A stretch of DNA of 64,000 nt from Elusimicrobiota bacterium. Its GTDB lineage: Bacteria; Elusimicrobiota; Elusimicrobia; UBA1565; UBA9628. Where the stretch lies: positions 186,001 to 250,000 of the forward strand of contig JACRDT010000007.1 in assembly GCA_016212795.1 (NCBI GenBank). Reading direction: 5' to 3'. Both the position numbers and the translations under genes were made by a program. Below, piece by piece: positions 14,844-22,295 of this stretch (positions are counted from its first letter, which is position 1; each line of letters starts with the position of its first letter). The notes under the pieces were generated by a model. The model saw only the letters and a program-made list of their open reading frames with translations. It ran no database searches and was not told the origin of the DNA.

Positions 14844-16025
14844 TTACCGGGCCCTGCCGTGGAAGAACTGCCGGACGGCGTAGGCGACGAAGAAGACGGA
14901 GAAGGCGATCCCGACGGAGGGCGCGCCGGCGTGGCGCGCCATGGAGGCCGCGTCGGTCCCGTTGGCGGTGATGGCGGAGGCCAGACGCAGCGGCGCCGTG
15001 GCGATCGCGATGAAGGTCGCCGCCAGGTAGAGGATGTTCTCGGCGAGGGCGGCTTGGCCCGCCCACGGCCGCCCGCACCAGAAGCCGGCCCCGATGCCGG
15101 CTTCGAGGGCGTAGAAGAGGAAGTTCCCCAGCCCGGAGCCGCCGGTCACCGCCCCGGCCCTGAAGTTCGGCCAGGAAACGGCCTCGACCAGGAACCAGAC
15201 CGGCGCCAGGTAATAGAAGAGCCGCCCCAGCAGCTCGGGGTCCGGCCAGAAAGGCGACCGGAGCCGGACCTGGCGGCTGACCTCGACGTCCCGCCAGAAC
15301 GAGATGTCCCCGTCGGTGGGGCGCGCCGTCGTCGCGGGGCGGAGCTTCGCGGTGTTGCCTCGAGCCCGCAGGTGCTCCATGAGTTGGGGGGTCACGCCGT
15401 TGCGCTCGATGTAGTCGAAGAGCTCGCGGATGCGCGGGGGCAGGTCCTTGGCGTCGGAGAGGTACACCTTGCCGTCGACCTTGATGACCGAGACCCTCTG
15501 CCCTTCGAACACCTCGACCTCGGACGGGGGATGGGAGGACTTGGGCTCGGCGCCGGCGAGCTCGGCCTGGGGCGCCCGCCGCCGGCGTTCCTCCCGGTGC
15601 GCGCGCCAATCATCCAGGAGGGTCTGGCTGAACCCTTCCTTCGCGATGCGGTCCATGAGCGCGCGCACGTCCTCGGGCAGGGACGGGTCGTTCGAGGTGT
15701 AGGTCAGGCCGTCGATGACCAAGGTGACCTCGGCCTGCGGCGGTGGCGGCGGCTGCCGTCGATGAGCGGGCGGGGCCGCGGGCTCACCCTTCTTGAGCGC
15801 TTTGGAGCAGGCCCAGCAGGCCTCCCGCTCGGGTTCGTTGGGCTGGCCGCAGTGCGGGCAGGCGGTCCTCGCCGGGGGAGGCGCCGGCGGGGGCCGCAGG
15901 TGCCCGATCTCGAGGTGGTCGAAGCGCCCGACGCGCGGCAGGCCGGCGCCCGCTTCCGGGCGGGCGCCCTTCTCCTTTTCGAGGAAGTCGAACCGCTTGC
16001 GCTTCTTCTTCTCGGGGGTCGCCAT
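14844..16025 (-). CDS. Zinc-ribbon membrane protein with a duplicated ~40-residue motif
   Basis: 393 residues. A Lys/Arg-rich N-terminus is followed by a zinc ribbon (CPHCGQPNEPE then CWAC). Two similar segments follow: VTLVIDGLTYTSNDPSLPED...LMDRI and VSVIKVDGKVYLSDAKDLPP...LFDYI, each ending in a short helix, so this domain appears duplicated. The C-terminal ~150 residues contain about four hydrophobic helices. I do not recognise the family. The ribbon and repeats should face the cytoplasm. It is transcribed alone. Confidence 0.6.
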   Translation of the reverse strand: MATPEKKKRKRFDFLEKEKGARPEAGAGLPRVGRFDHLEIGHLRPPPAPPPARTACPHCGQPNEPEREACWACSKALKKGEPAAPPAHRRQPPPPPQAEVTLVIDGLTYTSNDPSLPEDVRALMDRIAKEGFSQTLLDDWRAHREERRRRAPQAELAGAEPKSSHPPSEVEVFEGQRVSVIKVDGKVYLSDAKDLPPRIRELFDYIERNGVTPQLMEHLRARGNTAKLRPATTARPTDGDISFWRDVEVSRQVRLRSPFWPDPELLGRLFYYLAPVWFLVEAVSWPNFRAGAVTGGSGLGNFLFYALEAGIGAGFWCGRPWAGQAALAENILYLAATFIAIATAPLRLASAITANGTDAASMARHAGAPSVGIAFSVFFVAYAVRQFFHGRAR

Positions 16026-16174
16026 GCGGTATGCCTTGCGGCAGTTTATCGTATTTCCTGTGCGTAGTCCACAGCCCGTCCGGGGCTTCCCGGGGGGACC
16101 GCGGCTTTGTCGGAGAGCCCAGAAAATGCTTTCATAAGCTCCGGTCGGCGGCGGGATATTGGGAGGTGGACGAC

Positions 16175-16819
16175 ATGGCGGATTACACGACGCAGGACTA
16201 CAACCGGCTCTTGGGCCTCGCGGGGTTCTCGGAGGCTCTCCTCAAGAACCATTTCACGCTCTACGAGGGCTATGTCAAGAACACCAACAAGCTCTCGCTC
16301 GAGCTCGGGTTCATGGTGAAAGAAGGCAGGACCGGCGACGCTTCCTACTCCGAGATCAAGCGGCGCTTCGGGTGGGAGTTCTGCGGCATGCGGCTCCATG
16401 AGCTCTACTTCGAGAACCTGACCAAGACGCCCAAGCCTCTCGCCGAGGCGGCCCCGAAGCTCGCCAAGGCGCTGGGGGCCGAGTTCGGCTCCGTCGAGCT
16501 CTGGGAGAAGGACCTCAAGGCGCTGGCCGCCATCCGCGGCATTGGCTGGGCCGTCCTGTACCTCGACATCCGTTCGGGCAGGCTGTTCAACGCCTGGGTC
16601 AACGAGCACGACGCGGGGCACCTGGCGGGCTGCGCGCCCCTCCTCGTCCTGGACGTCTTCGAGCATGCCTTCATGCTGGACTACGGGTTGAAGCGGGCGG
16701 ACTACGTCGCCGCCTGCATCGGCGCGTTCGATTGGGGCGCGGCCGCGCAGCGCCACGAGGCCGCCCAGCCGGCGCCGGCCGCGCCGGGGGGCCCCTTGCG
16801 TCCTTCGGGCGCCTCCTGA
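16175..16819 (+). CDS. sodB: Iron/manganese superoxide dismutase
   Basis: 214 residues. Metal ligands are recognisable: His in KNHFTLYEGYVKNTNKL, His in GMRLHELYFENL, and Asp/His in LDVFEHAFMLDYG. These correspond to the H-H-D-H set of Fe/Mn SOD, which disproportionates superoxide. The N-terminal KNHFTLYEGYV form differs from the usual HxxxHHxxYV but is seen in a known subgroup. The C-terminus has an extra Ala/Pro-rich tail of ~30 residues. GGAGG lies upstream of ATG 16175. The metal cannot be fixed from sequence; Fe is more likely. Confidence 0.88.
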   Translation: MADYTTQDYNRLLGLAGFSEALLKNHFTLYEGYVKNTNKLSLELGFMVKEGRTGDASYSEIKRRFGWEFCGMRLHELYFENLTKTPKPLAEAAPKLAKALGAEFGSVELWEKDLKALAAIRGIGWAVLYLDIRSGRLFNAWVNEHDAGHLAGCAPLLVLDVFEHAFMLDYGLKRADYVAACIGAFDWGAAAQRHEAAQPAPAAPGGPLRPSGAS

Positions 16820-16826
16820 GGCATCC

Positions 16827-17582
16827 ATGGCGACATCCTTGTTCCTTGCCGTCGTCCTCGGCGTCGCGACGCCGCCCGCGAGGGCGGCCGAGCCGGTCGC
16901 CCTCGCCGCCATCGTGGTCGAGGAAGACCGCGTCGAGTTCCAGTTCAGCGGGCCCGTGAGGGAGAGCGTCAGGTTCGAGGAGAACCCGCCCCGCCTGCTG
17001 ATCGACCTGCCGAACGTCAGGCTCACCGCGGCCGACAGGGTCTTCGAAGGCCGGGGAGGCGTCCTCAAGAAGGTGAGGGCCGGGCAGCTTTCCTCCGAGC
17101 TCGTGCCGGTCGCCCGTTGCGTGGTGGAGCTCGAGACTTATGTGCTCTACGGCATCCAGTGGGACGGGAACGTGATGTCTCTCGCCTTGGGCAATGCGGC
17201 GAGGATGCCGCTGCCTCCCCCCTCCTTGAGGAAGGACGAGGCCCCCGTGCCCGCCCAGCCGGCGGCCGTCAAGCCCGCGGCGGCGCCCGTCCAGCCGGCG
17301 GCCGTCAAGCCCGCCGCGGCGCCCGCCAAGCCCGCCGCGGCGCCTGCGGGGGCGTTTCAGGTGCAGGTCGGCTCCTTCTCCGACGAGGTGCGCGCGAAGG
17401 CTCTCAAGACGGCCATCGAGGCCTCGGTCTCGCCGGTCACGGTGGAGTCCGTCTCGGTCTCAGGGAAGACCTTCTACCAGGTCAAGGCCGGCTCCTTCAA
17501 AAGCCGGCCCGCGGCCGAGGAAGCCGCCCGGAAGCTCAAGGCTGACGGGCACGCGTCCGCCTATGTCGTGAAGAGGAAGTAG
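16827..17582 (+). CDS. Periplasmic AMIN-SPOR protein
   Basis: 251 residues with a signal peptide (MATSLFLAVVLGVATPPARA). The first ~110 residues (VEFQFSGPVRESVRFEENPP, LLIDLPNVRL) form an AMIN domain, which binds peptidoglycan or targets division proteins. A Pro/Ala/Lys linker with the repeat PAAVKPAAAP joins it to a C-terminal SPOR domain (FQVQVGSFSDEVRAKALK, YQVKAGSFKSRPAAEEAA), which binds denuded glycan strands at the septum. It begins 7 bp after the SOD stop, so both may share a transcript. A role in division or wall remodelling is likely. Confidence 0.85.
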   Translation: MATSLFLAVVLGVATPPARAAEPVALAAIVVEEDRVEFQFSGPVRESVRFEENPPRLLIDLPNVRLTAADRVFEGRGGVLKKVRAGQLSSELVPVARCVVELETYVLYGIQWDGNVMSLALGNAARMPLPPPSLRKDEAPVPAQPAAVKPAAAPVQPAAVKPAAAPAKPAAAPAGAFQVQVGSFSDEVRAKALKTAIEASVSPVTVESVSVSGKTFYQVKAGSFKSRPAAEEAARKLKADGHASAYVVKRK

Positions 17583-17598
17583 GCGGCCGCCGCGCCGC

Positions 17599-18450
17599 TC
17601 AGAAGAAGGCCGCCAGGACGGCGTGCAGCTTGCGGTAGACGTCCACGAAGATCCCGTGGTACTCGACGGGCTTGGCGTAGACTTCGATCGGCTCGGCGAG
17701 GTCCTCGGCCGCGATCGGGATCGTGAAGGAGAAGGTCGCGCCCAGCCCCTTCCAGCTCTCGGCCCAGATCCGCCCGCCATGGAGCTGGACCATCGAGCGC
17801 GCCAGCGTCAGGCCCAGCCCCGTGCCGTCGGACTGCTTGCCGTTCGACACGGACTGCTGGAAGGTCTCGAAGATGGACTCGAGGTGCTCCTGGGGGATGC
17901 CGGGGCCCGTGTCCTTCACCCGGAAGACCAGGGTGCCGGCGTGCTCGTACTTGCCCATCCTGACCCCGATCGTCACGGTGCCGCGGGCCGGGGTGAACTT
18001 GAGGGCGTTGGAGATGAGGTTCGTGAGGACCTGGATGATCCTGCGGGGCTCCGCCTTGATGCGGGGCAGGTGCTCGGTCGGCACTTCCTTGACCAGCCGC
18101 ACGCCCTTGGAGATCGCCCAGGCCTGGAAGCTCTCCACGACCTCGTCGATGATGGCCTGGGGGTCGCAGGAGACGAAATCGAGGCTCATCTTGCCGGCCA
18201 GGACCTTGGTGTAGTCCATGATGTCGTTGACCAGGCCCTGGAGGCGGCCCGTGTTCTTGATGGCCAGGTGGAGCATCTGCTTCTCATCGGACTGGAGCCG
18301 CTCGGCGACCTGCTCTTCGAAGATCTCGAGGCCCAGCTTGATGGCGGTGACCGGTGCCCTGAGCTCGTGGGTGAGGTAGGAAGCCATGATGGACTCGGGG
18401 GCCTTCCCGGTCCTTTCCGCCATCCCTCTCGTCTCGATGGTCTGGTTCAT
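17599..18450 (-). CDS. Cytoplasmic sensor histidine kinase without input domain
   Basis: 283 residues from ATG 18450 (GTG 18462 is also in frame). The HisKA H-box is YLTHELRAPVTAIKLGLEIF, with the phospho-accepting His in THELRAP. The HATPase_c domain has NLISNALKFTP (N box), DTGPGIP (G1) and GTGLGLTLAR (G2). No transmembrane or PAS domain precedes it. Only a ~30-residue lead exists, so its signal must come through a partner. No response regulator is adjacent. The divergent neighbour is the ECF sigma operon, and TTGTTA repeats with 11-bp spacing lie between them. Confidence 0.85.
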   Translation of the reverse strand: MNQTIETRGMAERTGKAPESIMASYLTHELRAPVTAIKLGLEIFEEQVAERLQSDEKQMLHLAIKNTGRLQGLVNDIMDYTKVLAGKMSLDFVSCDPQAIIDEVVESFQAWAISKGVRLVKEVPTEHLPRIKAEPRRIIQVLTNLISNALKFTPARGTVTIGVRMGKYEHAGTLVFRVKDTGPGIPQEHLESIFETFQQSVSNGKQSDGTGLGLTLARSMVQLHGGRIWAESWKGLGATFSFTIPIAAEDLAEPIEVYAKPVEYHGIFVDVYRKLHAVLAAFF

Positions 18451-18494
18451 GGCTGGCCTCACTCACAGTCTAGTCCAGGCAGGTTACGGGGTCA

Positions 18495-18522
18495 TTACAG
18501 ACTTGTTAACGAATTGTTACAG
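18495..18522. promoter_or_regulatory. Direct repeats with 11-bp period
   Basis: TTGTTA occurs at 18503-18508 and 18514-18519, within TTACAG...TTGTTAACGAATTGTTACAG. On the other strand this reads GTAACAATTCGTTAAC. Half-sites one helical turn apart are typical of OmpR/PhoB-class response regulators. The site lies upstream of the histidine kinase gene. Confidence 0.45.
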
Positions 18523-18555
18523 CCGGGGGGGCCCGCCGCCTCCCTCCGACGAGGA

Positions 18556-18588
18556 ATCGCAGCCCTCCCCCCGGGGGAGGGCTGCGAT
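18556..18588. terminator. Near-perfect 16-bp hairpin between divergent genes
   Basis: ATCGCAGCCCTCCCCC (18556-18571) pairs perfectly with GGGGGAGGGCTGCGAT (18573-18588); realistic folding leaves a 3-nt loop. It abuts the -10 box (TACAAT) of the sigma factor gene, so it overlaps the promoter spacer. It could stop readthrough, or bind a protein as an operator. Confidence 0.5.
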
Positions 18589-18592
18589 TTGG

Positions 18593-18598
18593 TACAAT
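18593..18598 (+). promoter_or_regulatory. Extended -10 of the ECF sigma operon
   Basis: TTGGTACAAT gives TGn plus TACAAT. The GTG start is 55 nt downstream, so this transcript would have a leader, unlike several others in the window. Confidence 0.45.
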
Positions 18599-18653
18599 CC
18601 ATGGAACTATTCGAGGGCCTCGTTCGTACCATAGGGCAGAGGCATAAACCATC

Positions 18654-19205
18654 GTGCTGCAGAGCTTCATCGAGGAATACTCCGACCGGGCGTACCAGTT
18701 CGCTTACCGGCTTTGCGGCGATGCCGAGGAGGCCAAGGAGCTGGTCCAGGAGGCCTTCTTCCGGCTCATCAAGGCTTGGGACCTCTACGACGCCGAGCAG
18801 CCCTTGGAAGGGTGGTTCCTGACCATTTTAAGAAATGTCTACATCGACAGCGTCAAGAGGTACGACCGGAGGAACAGGCTCTCCCTGGACATGACGGTCA
18901 AGCACGACGACGGCGAAGGACTGCCCCTGGCGGAGGTGCTGCCGGATGAGGGCGAGGAGCGCATCCTGGAGGCCCTGGAGAGGCGGGAGGCCGGCGGCGA
19001 GGTGCGGGAGGCCCTGGCGTCTTTGAGCCCGGAGCACCGCGCCGCCTTGAGCCTCTGCGACATGGAGGGCATGAAGTACGGGGAGATCGCCGAGGTCCTG
19101 GGCTGCCCGGTGGGGACCGTGAGGTCTCGCGTGGCCCGCGCCAGGGTGATCTTCAGGGAGAAGATGCTGGAAAAGACCGCGGGGATGGTGGGCTATGGCG
19201 TGTAG
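18654..19205 (+). CDS. ECF-type RNA polymerase sigma factor
   Basis: 183 residues from GTG 18654, with an in-frame TAA at 18645 excluding earlier starts. Region 2 is YSDRAYQFAYRLCGDAEEAK with ELVQEAFFRLIKAW and WFLTILRNVYIDSVKR. Region 4 is LASLSPEHRAALSLCDMEGM with YGEIAEVLGCPVGTVRSRVARAR. This is the standard two-domain ECF layout. Its stop lies inside the anti-sigma gene (11-nt overlap, ATGGCGTGTAG), which is typical of a sigma/anti-sigma pair. It likely answers envelope stress. Confidence 0.93.
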   Translation: MLQSFIEEYSDRAYQFAYRLCGDAEEAKELVQEAFFRLIKAWDLYDAEQPLEGWFLTILRNVYIDSVKRYDRRNRLSLDMTVKHDDGEGLPLAEVLPDEGEERILEALERREAGGEVREALASLSPEHRAALSLCDMEGMKYGEIAEVLGCPVGTVRSRVARARVIFREKMLEKTAGMVGYGV

Positions 19206-19716
19206 CGGATTCGAGGTCATCCTGTCGGCGTATGCGGACGGCGAAGCGACCCCTCTCGAGCGCCGCCGGCTCGAGGAGCATCTCGCGGGCTGCAAAGCCT
19301 GCGGGGTCCGTCTGGCGATCATCCTCAAGTCCAAGGGCATCCTGGCCGCGATGCCGGCCCCGGCCGCGCCCCCTGACCTCAAGGCGTCTCTCCTGAGGGC
19401 CGCGGCGTCCGTCGACGCCCCGGCCTCCGGCCTCGGCCGCGCCCCGTCCCGCCGTGGCCAGGCCCGGCGGGGCCTGAGGGAGACCCTGCTCGGGCTGTGG
19501 GACGACGCCTTCCCTCGCTACGGGCTCGCTTTCGGCTTGGCCGCTTTCCTGGTCGTCGGGGTATGGTTCCAGAAGCGCCAGGATGAGCCCGTGCCGATCG
19601 ACCTGATGATCGCCGCCCACCGGCAGTACTCGCTGGCTCAGCCCCTGGCTCTTGCCCAGGGCGGGCAGCCCTCGGCGGCCGGGCAGGACCAGGATGGGGA
19701 TGAGAGCGAGGATTAG
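19195..19716 (+). CDS. Zinc-finger anti-sigma factor, single-pass membrane protein
   Basis: 173 residues. The N-terminal zf-HC2-like domain has LEEHLAGCKACGVRL, giving the H-x3-C-x2-C motif of zinc-binding anti-sigma domains. One transmembrane helix (FGLAAFLVVGVWF, about residues 112-126) is followed by a ~45-residue periplasmic tail. It should hold the ECF sigma factor at the membrane until a signal triggers proteolysis or release. It overlaps both neighbouring genes, upstream by 11 nt and downstream by 17 nt. Confidence 0.87.
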   Translation: MACSGFEVILSAYADGEATPLERRRLEEHLAGCKACGVRLAIILKSKGILAAMPAPAAPPDLKASLLRAAASVDAPASGLGRAPSRRGQARRGLRETLLGLWDDAFPRYGLAFGLAAFLVVGVWFQKRQDEPVPIDLMIAAHRQYSLAQPLALAQGGQPSAAGQDQDGDESED

Positions 19717-20689
19717 CCTCTTGCCGTTGATGCTGCTCCTGGGCGCCCCCGGTTGGGCAGCCAGGACCGCGGCGCTCCCCGACCCGGTCGAGACCCTGGC
19801 CAGGGGCCTGGCCGGGCCGTCCGTCTCCTACGACGGGACGGTGTCGGTCCGCGGCGCCAAAGGCAGGTCCAAGAAGATGAGGGTCCGCTGCGCTCCTCCG
19901 GCGTGCCGCCGCGAGATCGTCGACTCCAAGGGCGCCGCGCTCCTGGTCGTCGTGACGGACGGGGCCCGGGAATGGGTGTTCGACAAGAGGCTCAACAAGG
20001 TCTGGCAGGGAGCCGGTCCGGGTTCGCCCGAGGAAGGCAAGGCGTACGCCGCTCACTACCGCATCGCCGTCTCGACCGGCGGGCGCGTGGCCGGCAGGCC
20101 GTCCTGGCGGGTGGAGTTGAGCCCCAAGTCGGGCGTCGCGCTCAGGCGGAGGCTTTGGATCGACAGGGAGCAGGGTCTCATCCTGCGCGACGAGAGCTAT
20201 CTGCCCGACGGGACCACGGTCTCGAAGTCCAGGTACTCTCGCGTCGCTTACGGGGTGAGCCACGACGCCGGCCTTTTCGCGCCCGACTCCCCCGCGGGGG
20301 CGCTCAAGGCCGGGAGGCTCGACATGGACGACGGCGAGCGCTCGAGGGCCAGGGAGTCCTCGGGCCTCGAGCCCAAGACGCCCGCGTGGCTCCCCTCGGG
20401 CTATGTCTTGGAGGGCGTCGAGCTCGTCGCGCACCGGGACAAGAAGATCGTCCACTACCGGTATTCGGACGGGGTGCATGCCCTGTCGCTGTTCCAGTCC
20501 CCCCCTCGGGCGAGGCTGGACCTGGGGACCAAGGACCGCCGGGATGTGCGCCTGGCCGCGGGAGCGGGCTTCGCCTCCTGGAGCGATGAGGGCGGGGTCC
20601 TGGGCTGGACCCAGGGGGAGACGAGGCTGGTGATGGTCGCTCCCCTGGGCATCGAGGCTCTCGAGCGCATCGCGGAGTCCGTGCGGTGA
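19700..20689 (+). CDS. RseB/MucB-like periplasmic sigma regulator
   Basis: 329 residues from ATG 19700 (ATG 19694 is also in frame). A signal peptide (ARISLLPLMLLLGAPGWAA) precedes a LolA-like N-terminal domain and a smaller C-terminal domain (LPSGYVLEGVELV...). This matches RseB/MucB, which binds the periplasmic part of the anti-sigma factor and senses mislocalised lipids. Key cues are DPVETLARGL at the start, the RRRLWIDREQGLIL strand, and the TPAWLPSGYVL junction. The gene starts inside the anti-sigma gene. Confidence 0.8.
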   Translation: MRARISLLPLMLLLGAPGWAARTAALPDPVETLARGLAGPSVSYDGTVSVRGAKGRSKKMRVRCAPPACRREIVDSKGAALLVVVTDGAREWVFDKRLNKVWQGAGPGSPEEGKAYAAHYRIAVSTGGRVAGRPSWRVELSPKSGVALRRRLWIDREQGLILRDESYLPDGTTVSKSRYSRVAYGVSHDAGLFAPDSPAGALKAGRLDMDDGERSRARESSGLEPKTPAWLPSGYVLEGVELVAHRDKKIVHYRYSDGVHALSLFQSPPRARLDLGTKDRRDVRLAAGAGFASWSDEGGVLGWTQGETRLVMVAPLGIEALERIAESVR

Positions 20690-21492
20690 GGCTCCCGGCC
20701 TTGGCCGCGGCGCTGGCCCTCCTGGCCGGGTGCGGTTCCCGGGAGTTCGACCTGGGGCGGCGCTACGAGGACTCCCAGCGTCACCCCCTGGCGATCAAGG
20801 CCTATGAATCGTTCGCCGCCGGCCACCCTGATGACCCCCGGACCGCGGAGGCCTTGGTGCGGGCGGCGCGGATCTACGCCAAGACGTTCAACCGCTGCCT
20901 CGAGGCCAGGCGCCATTACGAGACGGCCCTGCGCCGCTTCCCCGACCTCGAGCCCTGGGCTTCCCAGGCCAAGGCCGGGCTGATGGCCTGCCCGGACTAC
21001 TTCCCGATCGACCAGGGCCGGCGGTGGACCTTCGGCGACACGGCGAGCCTCGGCAAGAACATGAGGCTCGACATCGAGGTCAAGAAGTCGAGCGGCTCCG
21101 TGTCTGGCGAGATGTCGAGCAGGCTCTTCGCCGGCGCCAAGACCATCAAGTCCGAGGAGCTCGTCTACGTGAAGAAGGACTGGGCCGTGGTGGAGATCGG
21201 GCCCGGCAGGCGCGTGCCGATCCTCCGGTACCCGTTCCGGGCCGGCAACTCGTGGAAGGAGCGGAGCGGCTCCGAGGGGATGGAGTACCTCATCGAGTCG
21301 GCCGACGCCGTCGTCAAGACCGGCGCCGGCGTCTTCAGGGGCTGCCTCAAGGTCAAAGAGACCAACACCAGCTTTCCGGACGTCTGGAAGTACGACTACT
21401 ACGCGCCCTATGTCGGCAGGATCAAGACCACGATCGCCGGGCCCGGGTTCGAGAACCCGAACACCGAGCTGATCGACTATTCCCCCCGCTGA
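20686..21492 (+). CDS. Outer-membrane lipoprotein with TPR-like N-region
   Basis: 268 residues from GTG 20686, overlapping the RseB-like stop (GTGA). The lipobox is ALLAGCGSREF, with Cys as the lipidated residue. Residues ~25-95 have TPR-like helices (HPLAIKAYESFAAGHPDDP, ALVRAARIYAKTFNRCLEA), similar to the BamD/YfiO start. The remainder is a beta-rich domain (RRWTFGDTASLGKN, VVEIGPGRRVPILRYPF) of unknown type. Its place in the operon suggests it is part of the envelope-stress output or sensor. Confidence 0.75.
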   Translation: MRLPALAAALALLAGCGSREFDLGRRYEDSQRHPLAIKAYESFAAGHPDDPRTAEALVRAARIYAKTFNRCLEARRHYETALRRFPDLEPWASQAKAGLMACPDYFPIDQGRRWTFGDTASLGKNMRLDIEVKKSSGSVSGEMSSRLFAGAKTIKSEELVYVKKDWAVVEIGPGRRVPILRYPFRAGNSWKERSGSEGMEYLIESADAVVKTGAGVFRGCLKVKETNTSFPDVWKYDYYAPYVGRIKTTIAGPGFENPNTELIDYSPR

Positions 21493-21519
21493 GGTCCGGC
21501 TCCTCCCGGTCGCGCCGGG

Positions 21520-22137
21520 TCAGAGGGGCTGACGGTGGAGGGTCAGCCCCAGCCTGCGCGACGGCGCCATCCCCGCGCACATCAGGACGGGGAAGGGCAC
21601 GGCGTCGTCCTTGCCGAGGGCGGCCGCGCAGAAGGCCTGCGCCGCGCCGCTGAGCTCGACCTGGGCCTGGAAATACAGGCCGGGACAGCCCCCGTCGAGG
21701 CCCGCGCCGCCGAGGGGGCAGACGGCGTACACCGCCATCTCCGCGCGGACCTTGCCGTCGGGCCCGAAATCGAGCTCGAGGGCGGACCTCGCGACGGTCG
21801 CTTGCCCGGGCTGCGACGGGAGCGCGAGGACCAGCTCGGCCGGGATGTTCGTCCTCGAAGGCTTCGGCAGGGCGCAGCCGCCCGCGCAATCCTGGGTCCA
21901 CGCGGACACGAACCCCGTGAGGGTCAAGGCCTCGACCGCGCCCGCGGCGGGCGCCGGCGCCTGCCGGGCCAGGACGGCCTCCAGCGGCAGCCCCGTCATC
22001 CCGGCGTAGCGCCGCAGTTGTCCGAGGACGGTCTCCTCGGAGACCAGGCGCGCCTCGGGCAGCCGCGCCGCGGCGGACTCCGCCGCGGGCGAGGCGAGGG
22101 CGATCAAGCAGGCCGCGGCGGCGTGGGCGGGTCTCAT
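21520..22137 (-). CDS. Small exported protein, unknown function
   Basis: 205 residues with a signal peptide (MRPAHAAAACLIALASPAA). Six or more Cys (QDCAGGCALP, VYAVCPLGG, GGCPGLYF, AFCAAALG, LMCAGMA) suggest disulfides in an oxidising compartment. No family is recognised. The gene has a textbook promoter: TTGACA (22172-22167), 17-nt spacer, TAAGCT (22149-22144), and only 6 nt to the ATG, implying a leaderless message. Confidence 0.6.
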   Translation of the reverse strand: MRPAHAAAACLIALASPAAESAAARLPEARLVSEETVLGQLRRYAGMTGLPLEAVLARQAPAPAAGAVEALTLTGFVSAWTQDCAGGCALPKPSRTNIPAELVLALPSQPGQATVARSALELDFGPDGKVRAEMAVYAVCPLGGAGLDGGCPGLYFQAQVELSGAAQAFCAAALGKDDAVPFPVLMCAGMAPSRRLGLTLHRQPL

Positions 22138-22143
22138 CGTGGT

Positions 22144-22172
22144 AGCTTACAACCGGCCGGGGTGTTTGTCAA
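22144..22172 (-). promoter_or_regulatory. Consensus sigma70-type promoter, leaderless
   Basis: Minus strand TTGACA (22172-22167), 17-nt spacer, TAAGCT (22149-22144). The ATG at 22137 is 6 nt beyond, which coincides with the expected transcription start. Confidence 0.75.
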
Positions 22173-22295
22173 GCGCGCGGCCGCGGCCTGTCGCGCGGGC
22201 CGTTCCGGGCGGGGATTCCCGCGGTGTCGAAGGCATGTTAATCTGTAGTATGATTGGGCGAGCGTGGAGGGATGCGAGAACGGCGGGAGGGTGCG

